From an uncultured Bacilli bacterium (lineage in GTDB: Bacteria; Bacillota_I; Bacilli_A; RF39; UBA660), in assembly GCA_910585335.1 (NCBI GenBank), contig CAJUCU010000016.1:1-20976 (forward strand): DNA of 20,976 bases, written 5' to 3'. The notes beneath the pieces are model-generated. The model was not told the origin of the DNA. It ran no database searches and saw only the letters and a list, made by a program, of their open reading frames with translations. Made by a program: the position numbers and the translations under genes. This document shows positions 1 through 7,539 of this stretch, one piece after another (the stretch's first letter is position 1; each line of letters starts with the position of its first letter).

Positions 1-475
1 TAGCATAATGATTTTCAAAATAATACTTATTGTCGTCAATTATCTGCCATCCATCGGCAACACTACCATCATCAAACAAGTAAAACAAATTTCCATCAAT
101 ACTTTGCCACCCAGTTTTCAAAGCAGCATTGATATTACTAAAGAAATAGATTTTTCCATCAATCTCTTTAAATCCACAAACCTTTTGACCATTTTCTACA
201 TAGTATTTATTTCCATCTTCAACTAACCAACCATCTTGTAATACATTATTTTCTATCACTGGTGGAATATCATTTACCGAATCATCAAAAGGAGTAGTAT
301 TGTCTTCCGGATTCTCACTTTCTATAGTAGTTTCAGGAGCATCCTTTAAAACATCCTCTTCTACCAAAGACAATGGATTATTTTCCATTTCAGTCTCTTC
401 TAGAGCATAAACAGAAATCGGTAGTAATAAAATAGTATTAAAAATCAAACTAATAAATAAAAGTTTCTTTTTCAT
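1..475 (-). CDS. Secreted cell-wall-binding-repeat protein, N-terminal part (3' end outside window)
   Basis: The first 158 residues of a secreted surface protein are visible; the frame is open to the window edge. The start at 475 is an ATG preceded by a GAGGAGTG ribosome binding site about 7 nt away. Residues 1-24 form a signal peptide (MKKK, hydrophobic core, VYA cleavage site). An acidic Glu/Asp/Asn/Pro-rich linker follows (about 25-78). From about residue 81, roughly 20-residue repeats begin, with landmarks DGWLVEDGNKYY, GFKEIDGKIYFF, TGWQSIDGNLFY and DGWQIIDDNKYYF. This is the pattern of the choline/glucan-binding cell-wall repeat families (PF01473/PF19127-like). The protein is probably held non-covalently on the wall or its glycopolymer. 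Any catalytic domain would lie beyond the window, so enzymatic function is unknown. It follows the glycosidase gene but has its own candidate promoter. Confidence 0.85.
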   Translation of the reverse strand, partial: MKKKLLFISLIFNTILLLPISVYALEETEMENNPLSLVEEDVLKDAPETTIESENPEDNTTPFDDSVNDIPPVIENNVLQDGWLVEDGNKYYVENGQKVCGFKEIDGKIYFFSNINAALKTGWQSIDGNLFYLFDDGSVADGWQIIDDNKYYFENHYA

Positions 476-506
476 GTAATCACTCCTCAAATATTTTAAC
501 AAGACT

Positions 507-535
507 ATCATATCATAAAACAAAAAAATCGTAAA
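507..535 (-). promoter_or_regulatory. Candidate promoter of the cell-wall-binding protein gene
   Basis: Read on the minus strand, TTTACG (530-535) is followed by a 17-nt spacer and TATGAT (507-512). This matches the -35 consensus at 4 of 6 positions and the -10 at 5 of 6. It starts directly next to the stop codon of the upstream glycosidase gene and would give a leader of about 25 nt before the ribosome binding site and ATG at 475. A second overlapping TATGAT lies at 512-517. AT-rich DNA yields such matches by chance, so confidence is moderate. Confidence 0.45.
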
Positions 536-1486
536 TTATTTTACTATCCAAAAAGCAGGTAATTTACGCAAACCGTTTTTACCCCCACCAACAGGTTTGT
601 TTATAATTTTGTCATTTAAAATCAAAACTGATGAAGAACCTCCATCCATATTAACTGCATTATATGCCCCATTATTTTTCATAATAGTAACTAAATCTTT
701 CATACGAGCACCAATACTAGAAGGAATTCTTCCATTAATTACTAAAAACAGTACAACACCATCACGTCGTTGCCCAATTGCAGTTCTGGGAGCGATGCCC
801 CAACCACCATCACCTTTAATCGCACTTTCCTGCCCATTAATAATTAAATAAGGACCAAACTGCACTGCATCTTTAATCCCAATAGAAAATAAGTCTGTAA
901 CATTAATATCACCTAAAAATAATTTTCCATCATAAGTAAAGCCTACAAAACCACCTCCATTAGTAGAAATCCCATTTTGACTAACAATCTGTCCATTTTG
1001 AACAATAGTACCATGAGCAATAGCTCCATTGCTAGACCAATCAGGATCATAAAAACCGACAGAATTAATTAAAACCTGAGCTTTATTTCTACGCGAAACA
1101 GTTAAAGCATCCTCTCCCTCTATACCAATTTTTTTTGACGTAATTAAAGAAATTCTGGTAGGATCATACACTTTAACTAAATATCCCGTATATAAAGACC
1201 CCGAAACTTTTTCTATAGAATATAGCTTTTCTCTTTTACGAATCTTAATTTTAGTTAAATCAGTTACCACCCTTTTTTCCACCATTTTATTAGCTTTCAT
1301 AACACTTACAATCTCATCATTTGTATAAAACATATATGCCAGAAATTGATGTGAATAAGTAGTCATCGCAGAAGTAATGAAATAATTACGAAAAAAGGAA
1401 AAAGGACCATAAAAGAAAAAAAGAAAGAAAAAGCAAATCACTAAAACAAATATTTCTAGCCATAATATAAAAATACTTTTCTTCAT
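536..1486 (-). CDS. NAGPA-family phosphodiester glycosidase, membrane-anchored
   Basis: This 316-residue protein carries the phosphodiester glycosidase domain (NAGPA, PF09992; named for the human uncovering enzyme that removes GlcNAc from a phosphodiester). An N-terminal segment at about 7-27 is a signal anchor, so the catalytic part should lie outside the membrane. The domain spans about 100-316. Visible landmarks are INSVGFYDPDW near 140-150, PRTAIGQ at 233-239 and NMDGGSSS at 279-286, the last two being the family's most conserved blocks. Bacterial members often sit in exopolysaccharide or wall-polymer loci and are thought to cleave sugar-1-phosphodiester bonds; the substrate here is unknown. 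It starts 5 bp after the upstream stop codon, with an AAAGGAA ribosome binding site inside the end of that gene, so the two are probably co-transcribed. It could trim or remodel a phosphodiester-linked sugar on the polymer made by this locus (inference). Confidence 0.85.
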   Translation of the reverse strand: MKKSIFILWLEIFVLVICFFFLFFFYGPFSFFRNYFITSAMTTYSHQFLAYMFYTNDEIVSVMKANKMVEKRVVTDLTKIKIRKREKLYSIEKVSGSLYTGYLVKVYDPTRISLITSKKIGIEGEDALTVSRRNKAQVLINSVGFYDPDWSSNGAIAHGTIVQNGQIVSQNGISTNGGGFVGFTYDGKLFLGDINVTDLFSIGIKDAVQFGPYLIINGQESAIKGDGGWGIAPRTAIGQRRDGVVLFLVINGRIPSSIGARMKDLVTIMKNNGAYNAVNMDGGSSSVLILNDKIINKPVGGGKNGLRKLPAFWIVK

Positions 1487-1491
1487 ATTTG

Positions 1492-3948
1492 CTATTTTTT
1501 CCTTTTTATAATATTAATAATTTTAGTTGGAATGGTCCATCTACGACTATAATATATTTTATCTAATTCTGCTTGTAAATATTGAGCTTGCTCTGCCAAC
1601 AGAGATAACTCACTAGCTTTTGCATTCAATTCAGACTGTGCTTGTTCAGACTCTCTAGCTAACTGATTTCTCTCTTCTTCGAATTTAAGAGATTTTGAAA
1701 CCATAGATATTTCATTTTTCATAAAGTCAGAAAAAATCTGATAACGTTCAAAAGGAATATCAACACTTTTTAAAATCATAGGATTACTTTCATATATATT
1801 TTCAATATCAGACAAAATCCAATCGCAAGAAGAAAAAACACCACTCTTATCTAATAGTTCATGCCCTTTACTAGAATTAGTAATAACACAAGAAACACCT
1901 GATTTATCGAAAAATTCTGGATGATACAAATGGATTCCCCAATAATCACCTAAGATAAGATCTGCTTCTATAGAGGAAAGACCTTTAAATTTACAATGAT
2001 AACAAGAATCTCTTAATATATAATTTCTTAGATACAGATACATAAGAGAATCATTCAAAAATTCTACTATATTTTTCTTTCCAGCTTTCAAATAACTAAC
2101 GGAAGATGCATTCCATCCATTTTCTTTATCTTTAAATTTAAAACTATTATAATCTTGCTCCTTTATACCAATTTCTGTAGCATATCTCTTCCATAAATCA
2201 TCATTAATAACACCATGACAAATAACACTAACACAGTATAAATTAGCATAATCCTTCTTTAAAAATGACTTAACTGCCCCCACTTGACAAGAAGTTCCGC
2301 TAAATAATACTTTTTTATTTTTGTCTAAATCTTCCTTAATTTTTGGTAAAACAGAATGAATATTGCTTTGTGTATATTTAGAGCCTTGAATTTTTAATAA
2401 ATCCTTTTCATGATCAATTCGAATATGATAAGTTTGTCCATCAGTAAAGGTAGCACCATAAACCACACCATGCTCATTTAAAATAGATTGTGCCAAAACA
2501 GGAAATACTGCACCAGAAGAAGATTGATTTAAAAGTTCTTTCTTTTTATTTTTCATAGCATAGCATTTTACCTGATAATCACTACACTTAACGTTCTTCA
2601 AAACAGGGCATGACTTTCTGCAAAGATTACAAGAAGTACACTTCTCTAAATTAATCTTAGGAACTAAAAATCCTTCTTCATTTTTAATCATTTCTATTGC
2701 ATGATGAGGACATACTTGATAACAAACACCACAACCTACACAGTTTTCTTTACCACAAATCTCTTTCTTTTCATTTTGTTCCACTTTATCAAGGACAAGC
2801 GAAAGTAACTTTTTGGCTTGAGGTACATAATCCTTCATCTTATTCTTCAAAGTAGAAACTATCTGTTCTTGATTCTCTTCTAAAAAAGAAAAGCCTTTCA
2901 CTAAATTCTCATAATTAATACAATCTTTAGATAGTACATAATCCTGATAACTACCAAATAAATCTTTAGCAATCCCCTTTGATTTTACACTATAACCGAT
3001 TACCAGTGTAGGAATACATTGAGAATAAGCGGAAATACTCAAATGCGTTCTAGCAACAATCATAAATCGAAAAGAAGAAATCAAATATTTAATTTCTTGA
3101 TACTGAAATTTTTCTACCTCTTCTAAACGAACACGATTATTTTCCTGATATTTTTCATATAATTTTACTAAAATATCACGATCATCATTATGTTCTACTA
3201 AAACATGTGGAATAAGCGAAATAGAATAATGTGTATTTTGAAGAATATAATCCATAAATTGTTGAAATGCTTCATACTGTGCTTCATCTTTAATAGTCAA
3301 GGGACTCAGATTAATACCAATAACATCACGATTTTGATACCAACTAGGAATTTTAATTTTTTTAGGAGTAAGTCCAAAGGCAGGATCAGCTGCTAACAAT
3401 AGTTTATCTTCATCAATAAATTTTTTTAAAGCATCATAAGAAATAGTCTCACGTATCAATAATAAATCAAATTGCTTTAAGTTATGAACTAATTCTAAAT
3501 CATCTATTTCTTCAAATAAAGAAGCCCCCCAAAGAACAGATAGCTTATTTTTAGCTTTCGCCTCTCTTGTTAATGTATAAAGCCAATTATTAGCACCATA
3601 ACAATAATTATCCCCACCAATAGAAATACAAATATCAACATCATCCATAGCATCAATTACTTGTTTCTCATGAATTTTTTCAAAATTATGATAATCAAAG
3701 GGAATCGTCTTATAATAATCAAATTGTTTTTGTTCATCACCATCCAACTCTTCGTAAAATCTATAGTGATTAATATAGTGATGATTAGGAGCATTGTAAT
3801 ATTTCTCATTATAAGGAAGATCATAAGATGCTATTTTAATCTCATCATACTCTGCATCAACTAATTGAATAGTAGATGCAACAAGAGCCTCTACCCCCCT
3901 ATTTTTATAAGAACCAACACCATATAGCAAAGCCTTTTTACTTTTCAT
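1492..3948 (-). CDS. Pyruvyltransferase - 2[4Fe-4S] ferredoxin - FrhB-like fusion with coiled-coil tail
   Basis: This 818-residue protein has four parts. Residues 1 to about 385 are a polysaccharide pyruvyl transferase domain (PF04230; WcaK/CsaB-like), with GGDNY at 111-115 and the VARTHLSISAY block near 298-308. Residues 403-447 hold two ferredoxin clusters: CxxCxxCxxxCP at C403/C406/C409/C413 and at C437/C440/C443/C447. Residues about 460-745 resemble the coenzyme F420 hydrogenase/dehydrogenase beta subunit family (PF04422/PF04432), with SSSGAVF at 476-482, FSGTSCQVGAVKSFL at 549-563, CYHC at 649-652 and LILGDYWGI at 664-672. Residues about 752-797 form a coiled coil, and the basic tail contains YSRRW (800-804). 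Pyruvyltransferases add pyruvate ketals to sugars. The role of FrhB-like partners in glycan loci is not settled; the iron-sulfur domains suggest a flavin-dependent redox step (inference). A -10-like promoter lies just upstream, and the glycosidase gene follows. Confidence 0.85.
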   Translation of the reverse strand: MKSKKALLYGVGSYKNRGVEALVASTIQLVDAEYDEIKIASYDLPYNEKYYNAPNHHYINHYRFYEELDGDEQKQFDYYKTIPFDYHNFEKIHEKQVIDAMDDVDICISIGGDNYCYGANNWLYTLTREAKAKNKLSVLWGASLFEEIDDLELVHNLKQFDLLLIRETISYDALKKFIDEDKLLLAADPAFGLTPKKIKIPSWYQNRDVIGINLSPLTIKDEAQYEAFQQFMDYILQNTHYSISLIPHVLVEHNDDRDILVKLYEKYQENNRVRLEEVEKFQYQEIKYLISSFRFMIVARTHLSISAYSQCIPTLVIGYSVKSKGIAKDLFGSYQDYVLSKDCINYENLVKGFSFLEENQEQIVSTLKNKMKDYVPQAKKLLSLVLDKVEQNEKKEICGKENCVGCGVCYQVCPHHAIEMIKNEEGFLVPKINLEKCTSCNLCRKSCPVLKNVKCSDYQVKCYAMKNKKKELLNQSSSGAVFPVLAQSILNEHGVVYGATFTDGQTYHIRIDHEKDLLKIQGSKYTQSNIHSVLPKIKEDLDKNKKVLFSGTSCQVGAVKSFLKKDYANLYCVSVICHGVINDDLWKRYATEIGIKEQDYNSFKFKDKENGWNASSVSYLKAGKKNIVEFLNDSLMYLYLRNYILRDSCYHCKFKGLSSIEADLILGDYWGIHLYHPEFFDKSGVSCVITNSSKGHELLDKSGVFSSCDWILSDIENIYESNPMILKSVDIPFERYQIFSDFMKNEISMVSKSLKFEEERNQLARESEQAQSELNAKASELSLLAEQAQYLQAELDKIYYSRRWTIPTKIINIIKRKK

Positions 3949-3972
3949 AACTCTTCACTTCCTTCTACTCTC

Positions 3973-3978
3973 ATTATA
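3973..3978 (-). promoter_or_regulatory. Candidate -10 box for the pyruvyltransferase-fusion operon
   Basis: A perfect TATAAT lies on the minus strand about 25 bp upstream of the ATG at 3948, in the 57-bp gap after the GtrB-like gene. The -35 region is only loosely matched: a T-rich TTGTTT lies 16 nt further upstream. An AGGAAGTG ribosome binding site sits between this box and the start codon. A promoter here would separate the pyruvyltransferase-glycosidase unit from the upstream operon. Confidence 0.4.
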
Positions 3979-4005
3979 ACTGATAACAAACAAAAAACAA
4001 AGAAA

Positions 4006-4950
4006 TTATTTCAAATCTTTCTCTGTTTCTTTGATAATATAAAGTGGTCTTTTTTTAATCTCCAAATAAGCTTTTGATAAATACATTCCCATGATACCAA
4101 AAAAGAAAAGTTGAATTCCACTAACAAGCATAATAATACAAGCAAGAGATGGCCATCCTCCGACAGGATCTCCCCAAACAAGTGTTTTTACAATAATAAC
4201 AATAACAGCTAAAAAAGCAATAAAACAAAATAAAATTCCAATAAAGGCGGATAATACTAAAGGTGTGGTAGAAAATGCAAGTATTCCTTCCATTGCATAC
4301 TTAAATAACTTCCAAAAACTCCACTTAGTCTCCCCTGCTACTCTCTCTGGCGCTTCATATTCTAACCATTTAGTAGAAAAACCAACAAAACTGAAAATTC
4401 CTTTAGAATAACGATTATATTCGTTCATAGAAATGATAGCATCTACCATTTGCCGTTTCATAAGACGGAAATCACGCGCACCAGGAACTTGCTCAATCGA
4501 CGAAATCTTAGCAATGATTTTATACCAACATTTCGTAAAAAACTTACGTAGCAAAGAATACCCTTTATGAGAATCTGTTCGAAGCCCAATACAATCATAT
4601 TCGCCTTTTTGAAGTTCTTCATACATAGTTAAAATCATAGAAGGAGGATCTTGCATATCAACATCCATAATAGCAACATAATCCCCAGTTGCGTAAGAAA
4701 GACCAGCATACATCCCAGCTTCTTTTCCAAAATTTCTTGAAAAAGAAAGATAACGAACACGCTTATCATGTTTTGCAAGTAACCTAATTTCCTCTAATGT
4801 CTTATCTGAACTACCATCATTAATAAATAAAAATTCAAATAAAGTATGATCAAGACTTTGAGATATAGAATCCATTTCTTTATAGAAAAGAGGAACAGAC
4901 TCCTCTTCATTATAGCATGGAACAACAATGGAAATTTTCTCTTTTTTCAT
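4006..4950 (-). CDS. GtrB-like polyprenyl-phosphate glycosyltransferase (GT2) with two C-terminal membrane helices
   Basis: This protein (314 residues) transfers a sugar from a nucleotide donor to undecaprenyl phosphate on the cytoplasmic face (DPM1/GtrB/GacI-like family). Counting from the ATG at 4950, IVVPCYNEEE lies at 8-17, INDGSSD near 43-49 and the metal-binding DVDMQDPP near 96-103. The family block ARDFRLMKRQM is near 158-168 and the juxtamembrane ERVAGETKWS near 202-211. Two hydrophobic helices (about 228-258 and 267-293) end the protein before a short basic tail. I chose the ATG at 4950 because AGGTG is spaced 6 nt before it; a GTG at 4959 directly abuts the upstream stop and would place that ribosome binding site over the start. 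It closes the Alg14/Alg13-GtrA operon, so its lipid-linked sugar may be handled by the GtrA domain encoded just upstream. Which sugar it uses cannot be read from the sequence. Confidence 0.87.
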   Translation of the reverse strand: MKKEKISIVVPCYNEEESVPLFYKEMDSISQSLDHTLFEFLFINDGSSDKTLEEIRLLAKHDKRVRYLSFSRNFGKEAGMYAGLSYATGDYVAIMDVDMQDPPSMILTMYEELQKGEYDCIGLRTDSHKGYSLLRKFFTKCWYKIIAKISSIEQVPGARDFRLMKRQMVDAIISMNEYNRYSKGIFSFVGFSTKWLEYEAPERVAGETKWSFWKLFKYAMEGILAFSTTPLVLSAFIGILFCFIAFLAVIVIIVKTLVWGDPVGGWPSLACIIMLVSGIQLFFFGIMGMYLSKAYLEIKKRPLYIIKETEKDLK

Positions 4951-4959
4951 AGACAACAC

Positions 4960-5850
4960 CTACTTTTTAAATATAAACAACTTACTAAATACATAATTGA
5001 CAACAATGACAAAAATATTAGAAATCACCTTAGAAACCATATCATTTATGTTAAAAATCTGTATCATTATATACATCGCAATTAAATCAAAAATCAGTGA
5101 TACGATTCTAAATCCAAAAAAAGAAACTAGTTCTTTAACATCATCGCTTTTACTTGTATTTTTACTTTCAAAAACAAAAGTTTTATTGGTAATAAAAGCA
5201 AATGCTACCGATAGTAACCAAGCAATAACATTTCCTACTTGATAAGAAATACCAAATAGACGAACAAATACAAAATAAGAAATAATATTTACCATTGTAG
5301 TAAGTCCACCAAATATCAAATAAAGAAATACTTCTCGAAATTTCTGACCTTTTTCCAAGGTACCATCTTCCGTCCATTTGGTAATTTCTTGTTCAATCAA
5401 ACTGGGCATTTTGCTTTCATTTGTAAAAGAATCCTTCACTTTAAAAGTACGTGCTTTTTTTATAAGTTTTCCTAAAGCATGAAAATCAAGAAGAGGAAGC
5501 AGATAGCCCCTCTCGGCAAATTTCTTAATAATTTGAACTTGATGATCATTCGTATGTTCCTTATATCTTTTAAGTCTAGCAGCGGCAATAATTTTTTTCT
5601 TATATTTAATAGCAGTAGTAATAGATCCTACTCCTCCATGAGTAATAATAATATCAGCTTGTTTTACTAAAGCTTCTAATTCTTCTGCAGAAATAAAATC
5701 AAAAATTTCCATTAAAGTAGAAGAATACTTAGTATGCCCAGCCTGAACAATTACTTCATCTTTTATATTTCCAGCCTTAATTTCTTTTTCTACTGCACGT
5801 AGTAATCTAGAAAAATCTTTATCTTGTGTACCAAGTGTTACTAAAATCAT
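4960..5850 (-). CDS. Alg13/PssE-like glycosyltransferase fused to a GtrA-like membrane domain
   Basis: This 296-residue protein joins two normally separate functions. Residues 1 to about 155 match the GT28 C-terminal fold (PF04101; Alg13, PssE, EpsF-type), with MILVTLGTQD at the N-terminus, the donor-binding HGGVGS at 71-76 and EHTNDHQ at 98-104. Residues about 170-296 match GtrA (PF04138), a small four-helix protein linked to flipping of polyprenyl-phosphate sugars. Its helices fall near 175-195, 203-220, 243-265 and 274-295, with the hallmarks NKTFVF (222-227) and NYVFSKLFIF (285-294). The Alg14-like partner is encoded 9 bp upstream, and the GtrB-like gene begins directly after the stop. 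The frame is continuous with no sign of a sequencing join. The GtrA part may anchor Alg13 to the membrane, flip a lipid-linked sugar, or both (inference). Confidence 0.85.
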   Translation of the reverse strand: MILVTLGTQDKDFSRLLRAVEKEIKAGNIKDEVIVQAGHTKYSSTLMEIFDFISAEELEALVKQADIIITHGGVGSITTAIKYKKKIIAAARLKRYKEHTNDHQVQIIKKFAERGYLLPLLDFHALGKLIKKARTFKVKDSFTNESKMPSLIEQEITKWTEDGTLEKGQKFREVFLYLIFGGLTTMVNIISYFVFVRLFGISYQVGNVIAWLLSVAFAFITNKTFVFESKNTSKSDDVKELVSFFGFRIVSLIFDLIAMYIMIQIFNINDMVSKVISNIFVIVVNYVFSKLFIFKK

Positions 5851-5859
5851 AATAGCCTC

Positions 5860-6330
5860 CTAATAAATCCAACCACCATAAACGGCATTTGGATACAGTG
5901 TTTTCATCTCCTCCCACTGAACCAAAAACAAATCAGCAAAATGATAAATTAAACGCCCTGTTATTGTTTTAGTATTAATATTAGCAAACGATTCAACATA
6001 AATAATCTTACTTCCAAAAATTTTTCCAATGCAACACATAGGTCCTGCTGTATGCGCTCCTGTTGTTACAATCACATCAGGTTGAATTTTCAAATAAAAA
6101 TATAAACTTTTAAAACAATTAGCCATTAATCGAAATGGATAGAAAAGAAAATGATCTTTTGTTCCAAATATCAAAAAATGAATACGACTTTTATATCTAC
6201 TTTTAAGACTCATATTACTTTTAGTCTTCTCTGTAACAATAGAATAATCATAATTTTTAAAAATGGATTTTAACTGCATTAACTCCGACAGATGTCCCCC
6301 TGTCGATGAAATAAACATTACCTTTCTCAA
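5860..6330 (-). CDS. Alg14/PssD-like glycosyltransferase partner subunit
   Basis: This protein (about 156 residues) belongs to the Alg14 family (PF08660; PssD/EpsE/CpsF-like). Alg14 proteins recruit the catalytic Alg13 subunit to the membrane to form a split GT28 enzyme that adds the second sugar to a lipid-linked acceptor. The glycine-rich start block ISSTGGHLSEL, the central VIVTTGAHTAGP and the C-terminal YPNAVYGGWIY are family landmarks. The length is typical of bacterial members. I place the start at the TTG at 6330: AGGTGG lies 7 nt upstream, and the promoter at 6353-6382 predicts transcription starting near 6346. A GTG at 6342 would then have almost no leader, although it remains possible. 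The catalytic Alg13-like partner is encoded 9 bp downstream. The sugar transferred is unknown. Confidence 0.85.
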   Translation of the reverse strand: MRKVMFISSTGGHLSELMQLKSIFKNYDYSIVTEKTKSNMSLKSRYKSRIHFLIFGTKDHFLFYPFRLMANCFKSLYFYLKIQPDVIVTTGAHTAGPMCCIGKIFGSKIIYVESFANINTKTITGRLIYHFADLFLVQWEEMKTLYPNAVYGGWIY

Positions 6331-6352
6331 ATTGCTCCCCACCTTTCAAGAA

Positions 6353-6382
6353 ATTATATAATAAACAAAGCAGTATTGTCAA
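6353..6382 (-). promoter_or_regulatory. Strong sigma-A-type promoter for the Alg14/Alg13 operon
   Basis: On the minus strand, a perfect TTGACA (6377-6382) and a perfect TATAAT (6353-6358) are separated by 18 nt. This is the best promoter match in the window. Transcription should start near 6346, leaving about 16 nt before the TTG at 6330 with an AGGTGG site in between. It begins just past the stop codon of the acyltransferase gene. Confidence 0.78.
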
Positions 6383-6395
6383 AATAATATCATAA

Positions 6396-7514
6396 TCAAT
6401 CAAGACAAAACTTAATCTTTACTTTTTCTACTTTATCATAATATTTTTTTCTTATAGACATTGCCACTTTTCTATTATAAATAAATCGAAATAAAGCTTG
6501 CCTTATCATCCCCATAAAAGAACATGCGATATAAACCCCAAGAACAACAATAAATACATATAGGATAAAACGATAAGAAGTAATATTTTCTCTTTGAATT
6601 CTAAGCCATTTATACAAATATGGTCGAATAAAACCACTATCATGAATCAAATATACTTCCAATGTATAACGAGACAATTTATTAATCAATTTACTATGAA
6701 AATTCAAAGTACCAAAAAACAAGAAAAAGACAATGGTTTGCATAATAATAAATGGATTACTATAAGCAATAGACATAGAAACAGGAAACCCAAAAGTTGC
6801 ATTAATAAGAGGATGAATTTCAGAAAGAGAAAAAGAAACTTTATAAAAGAAAAAATTAGAAAGAGCAAATAAAACAAATAAAGAAACTAACAAGAATTGT
6901 AATTTTTTCTTAAAAGGATGATTAACAAATTTTTCTTCTATAATCTTAAATTTTTTCAAATAAGCGCCAATAAAGTATAAAAAGATAAAATTACAAATTG
7001 TATAACCCTCATTTTCAAATATTCTATTAATGGTTAAATAAGGAATAATGGAAAAAACAAGAAAAAAAACAATCAATAACTTTTTAAAATCTTTTTGAGA
7101 AAGAACCGCAATAAGCTTATTTAAAAAAGGACTAAGAATATAAAGTAATAAATAAACCTTGATAAACCAATACTCAGAAAAAATAGTATTAAGCATCTCT
7201 ATTTTACTAAGATGAATAAGCCCTAGACTGGAACAAATGATAATAATGACAACTAAATAAAACAAGGTAACATTAACAATAGACCAAATCTTAGATTGCT
7301 TAAAAGATTTATTACTCTGAAAATAACCAGTAACTAAAATATAAGAATTTACATGAATAATAATAATAAACTCAATAACTTGAAAAATCAACGCTATATT
7401 AGGATTAGTACAATGAGTCAAAATTTGTCCATGAAATATCATATGATAAAGAACTATAAATAACATGGAAATGATTCTTAATAATTCATAATTAGATTTT
7501 CGTTCTACTTTCAT
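6396..7514 (-). CDS. Acyltransferase family 3 (OafA-like) membrane O-acyltransferase
   Basis: This 372-residue protein has about ten hydrophobic segments and the N-terminal signature of the acyltransferase 3 family (PF01757): NYELLRIISMLFIVLYH, with Arg13 and His24 in the expected positions. A second family landmark, YWFIKVYLLLYILSPFLNKL, lies near residues 116-135. These enzymes add acetyl or other short acyl groups to surface sugars during or after export; OafA, OacA and WecH are known relatives. It follows the GT-C gene by 25 bp with an AAAGGTGGAG ribosome binding site, so it probably belongs to the unit that starts at 9720. It may acylate the side-chain sugars or the main polymer of this locus. 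The acyl donor and target cannot be determined. The TGA stop supports standard stop codon use. Confidence 0.85.
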   Translation of the reverse strand: MKVERKSNYELLRIISMLFIVLYHMIFHGQILTHCTNPNIALIFQVIEFIIIIHVNSYILVTGYFQSNKSFKQSKIWSIVNVTLFYLVVIIIICSSLGLIHLSKIEMLNTIFSEYWFIKVYLLLYILSPFLNKLIAVLSQKDFKKLLIVFFLVFSIIPYLTINRIFENEGYTICNFIFLYFIGAYLKKFKIIEEKFVNHPFKKKLQFLLVSLFVLFALSNFFFYKVSFSLSEIHPLINATFGFPVSMSIAYSNPFIIMQTIVFFLFFGTLNFHSKLINKLSRYTLEVYLIHDSGFIRPYLYKWLRIQRENITSYRFILYVFIVVLGVYIACSFMGMIRQALFRFIYNRKVAMSIRKKYYDKVEKVKIKFCLD

Positions 7515-7539
7515 CTTACTCCACCTTTAGATCCTTCCT

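Noticed and set aside
8..226. Plus-strand ORF of 72 codons near the window start
   Set aside because: It runs opposite to the signal-peptide and cell-wall-repeat reading frame of the minus-strand gene, has no ribosome binding site and no recognisable domain.
3205..3396. Plus-strand ORFs inside large minus-strand genes (here and at 597-851, 3661-3864, 4846-5085, 4997-5242, 5479-5670, 6594-6872, 12170-12355, 19524-19721)
   Set aside because: All are antisense shadows of genes with clear domains. Their products are low in complexity and no ribosome binding sites support them.
4951..4959. GTG start at 4959 for the GtrB-like gene
   Set aside because: The AGGTG site at 4956-4960 overlaps this codon but is well placed for the ATG at 4950, where the protein then starts MKKEKISIVVP like its relatives.
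5183..5377. Minus-strand ORFs in alternative frames (also 11227-11415 and 20702-20896)
   Set aside because: They overlap well-supported genes in another frame and carry no family motif.
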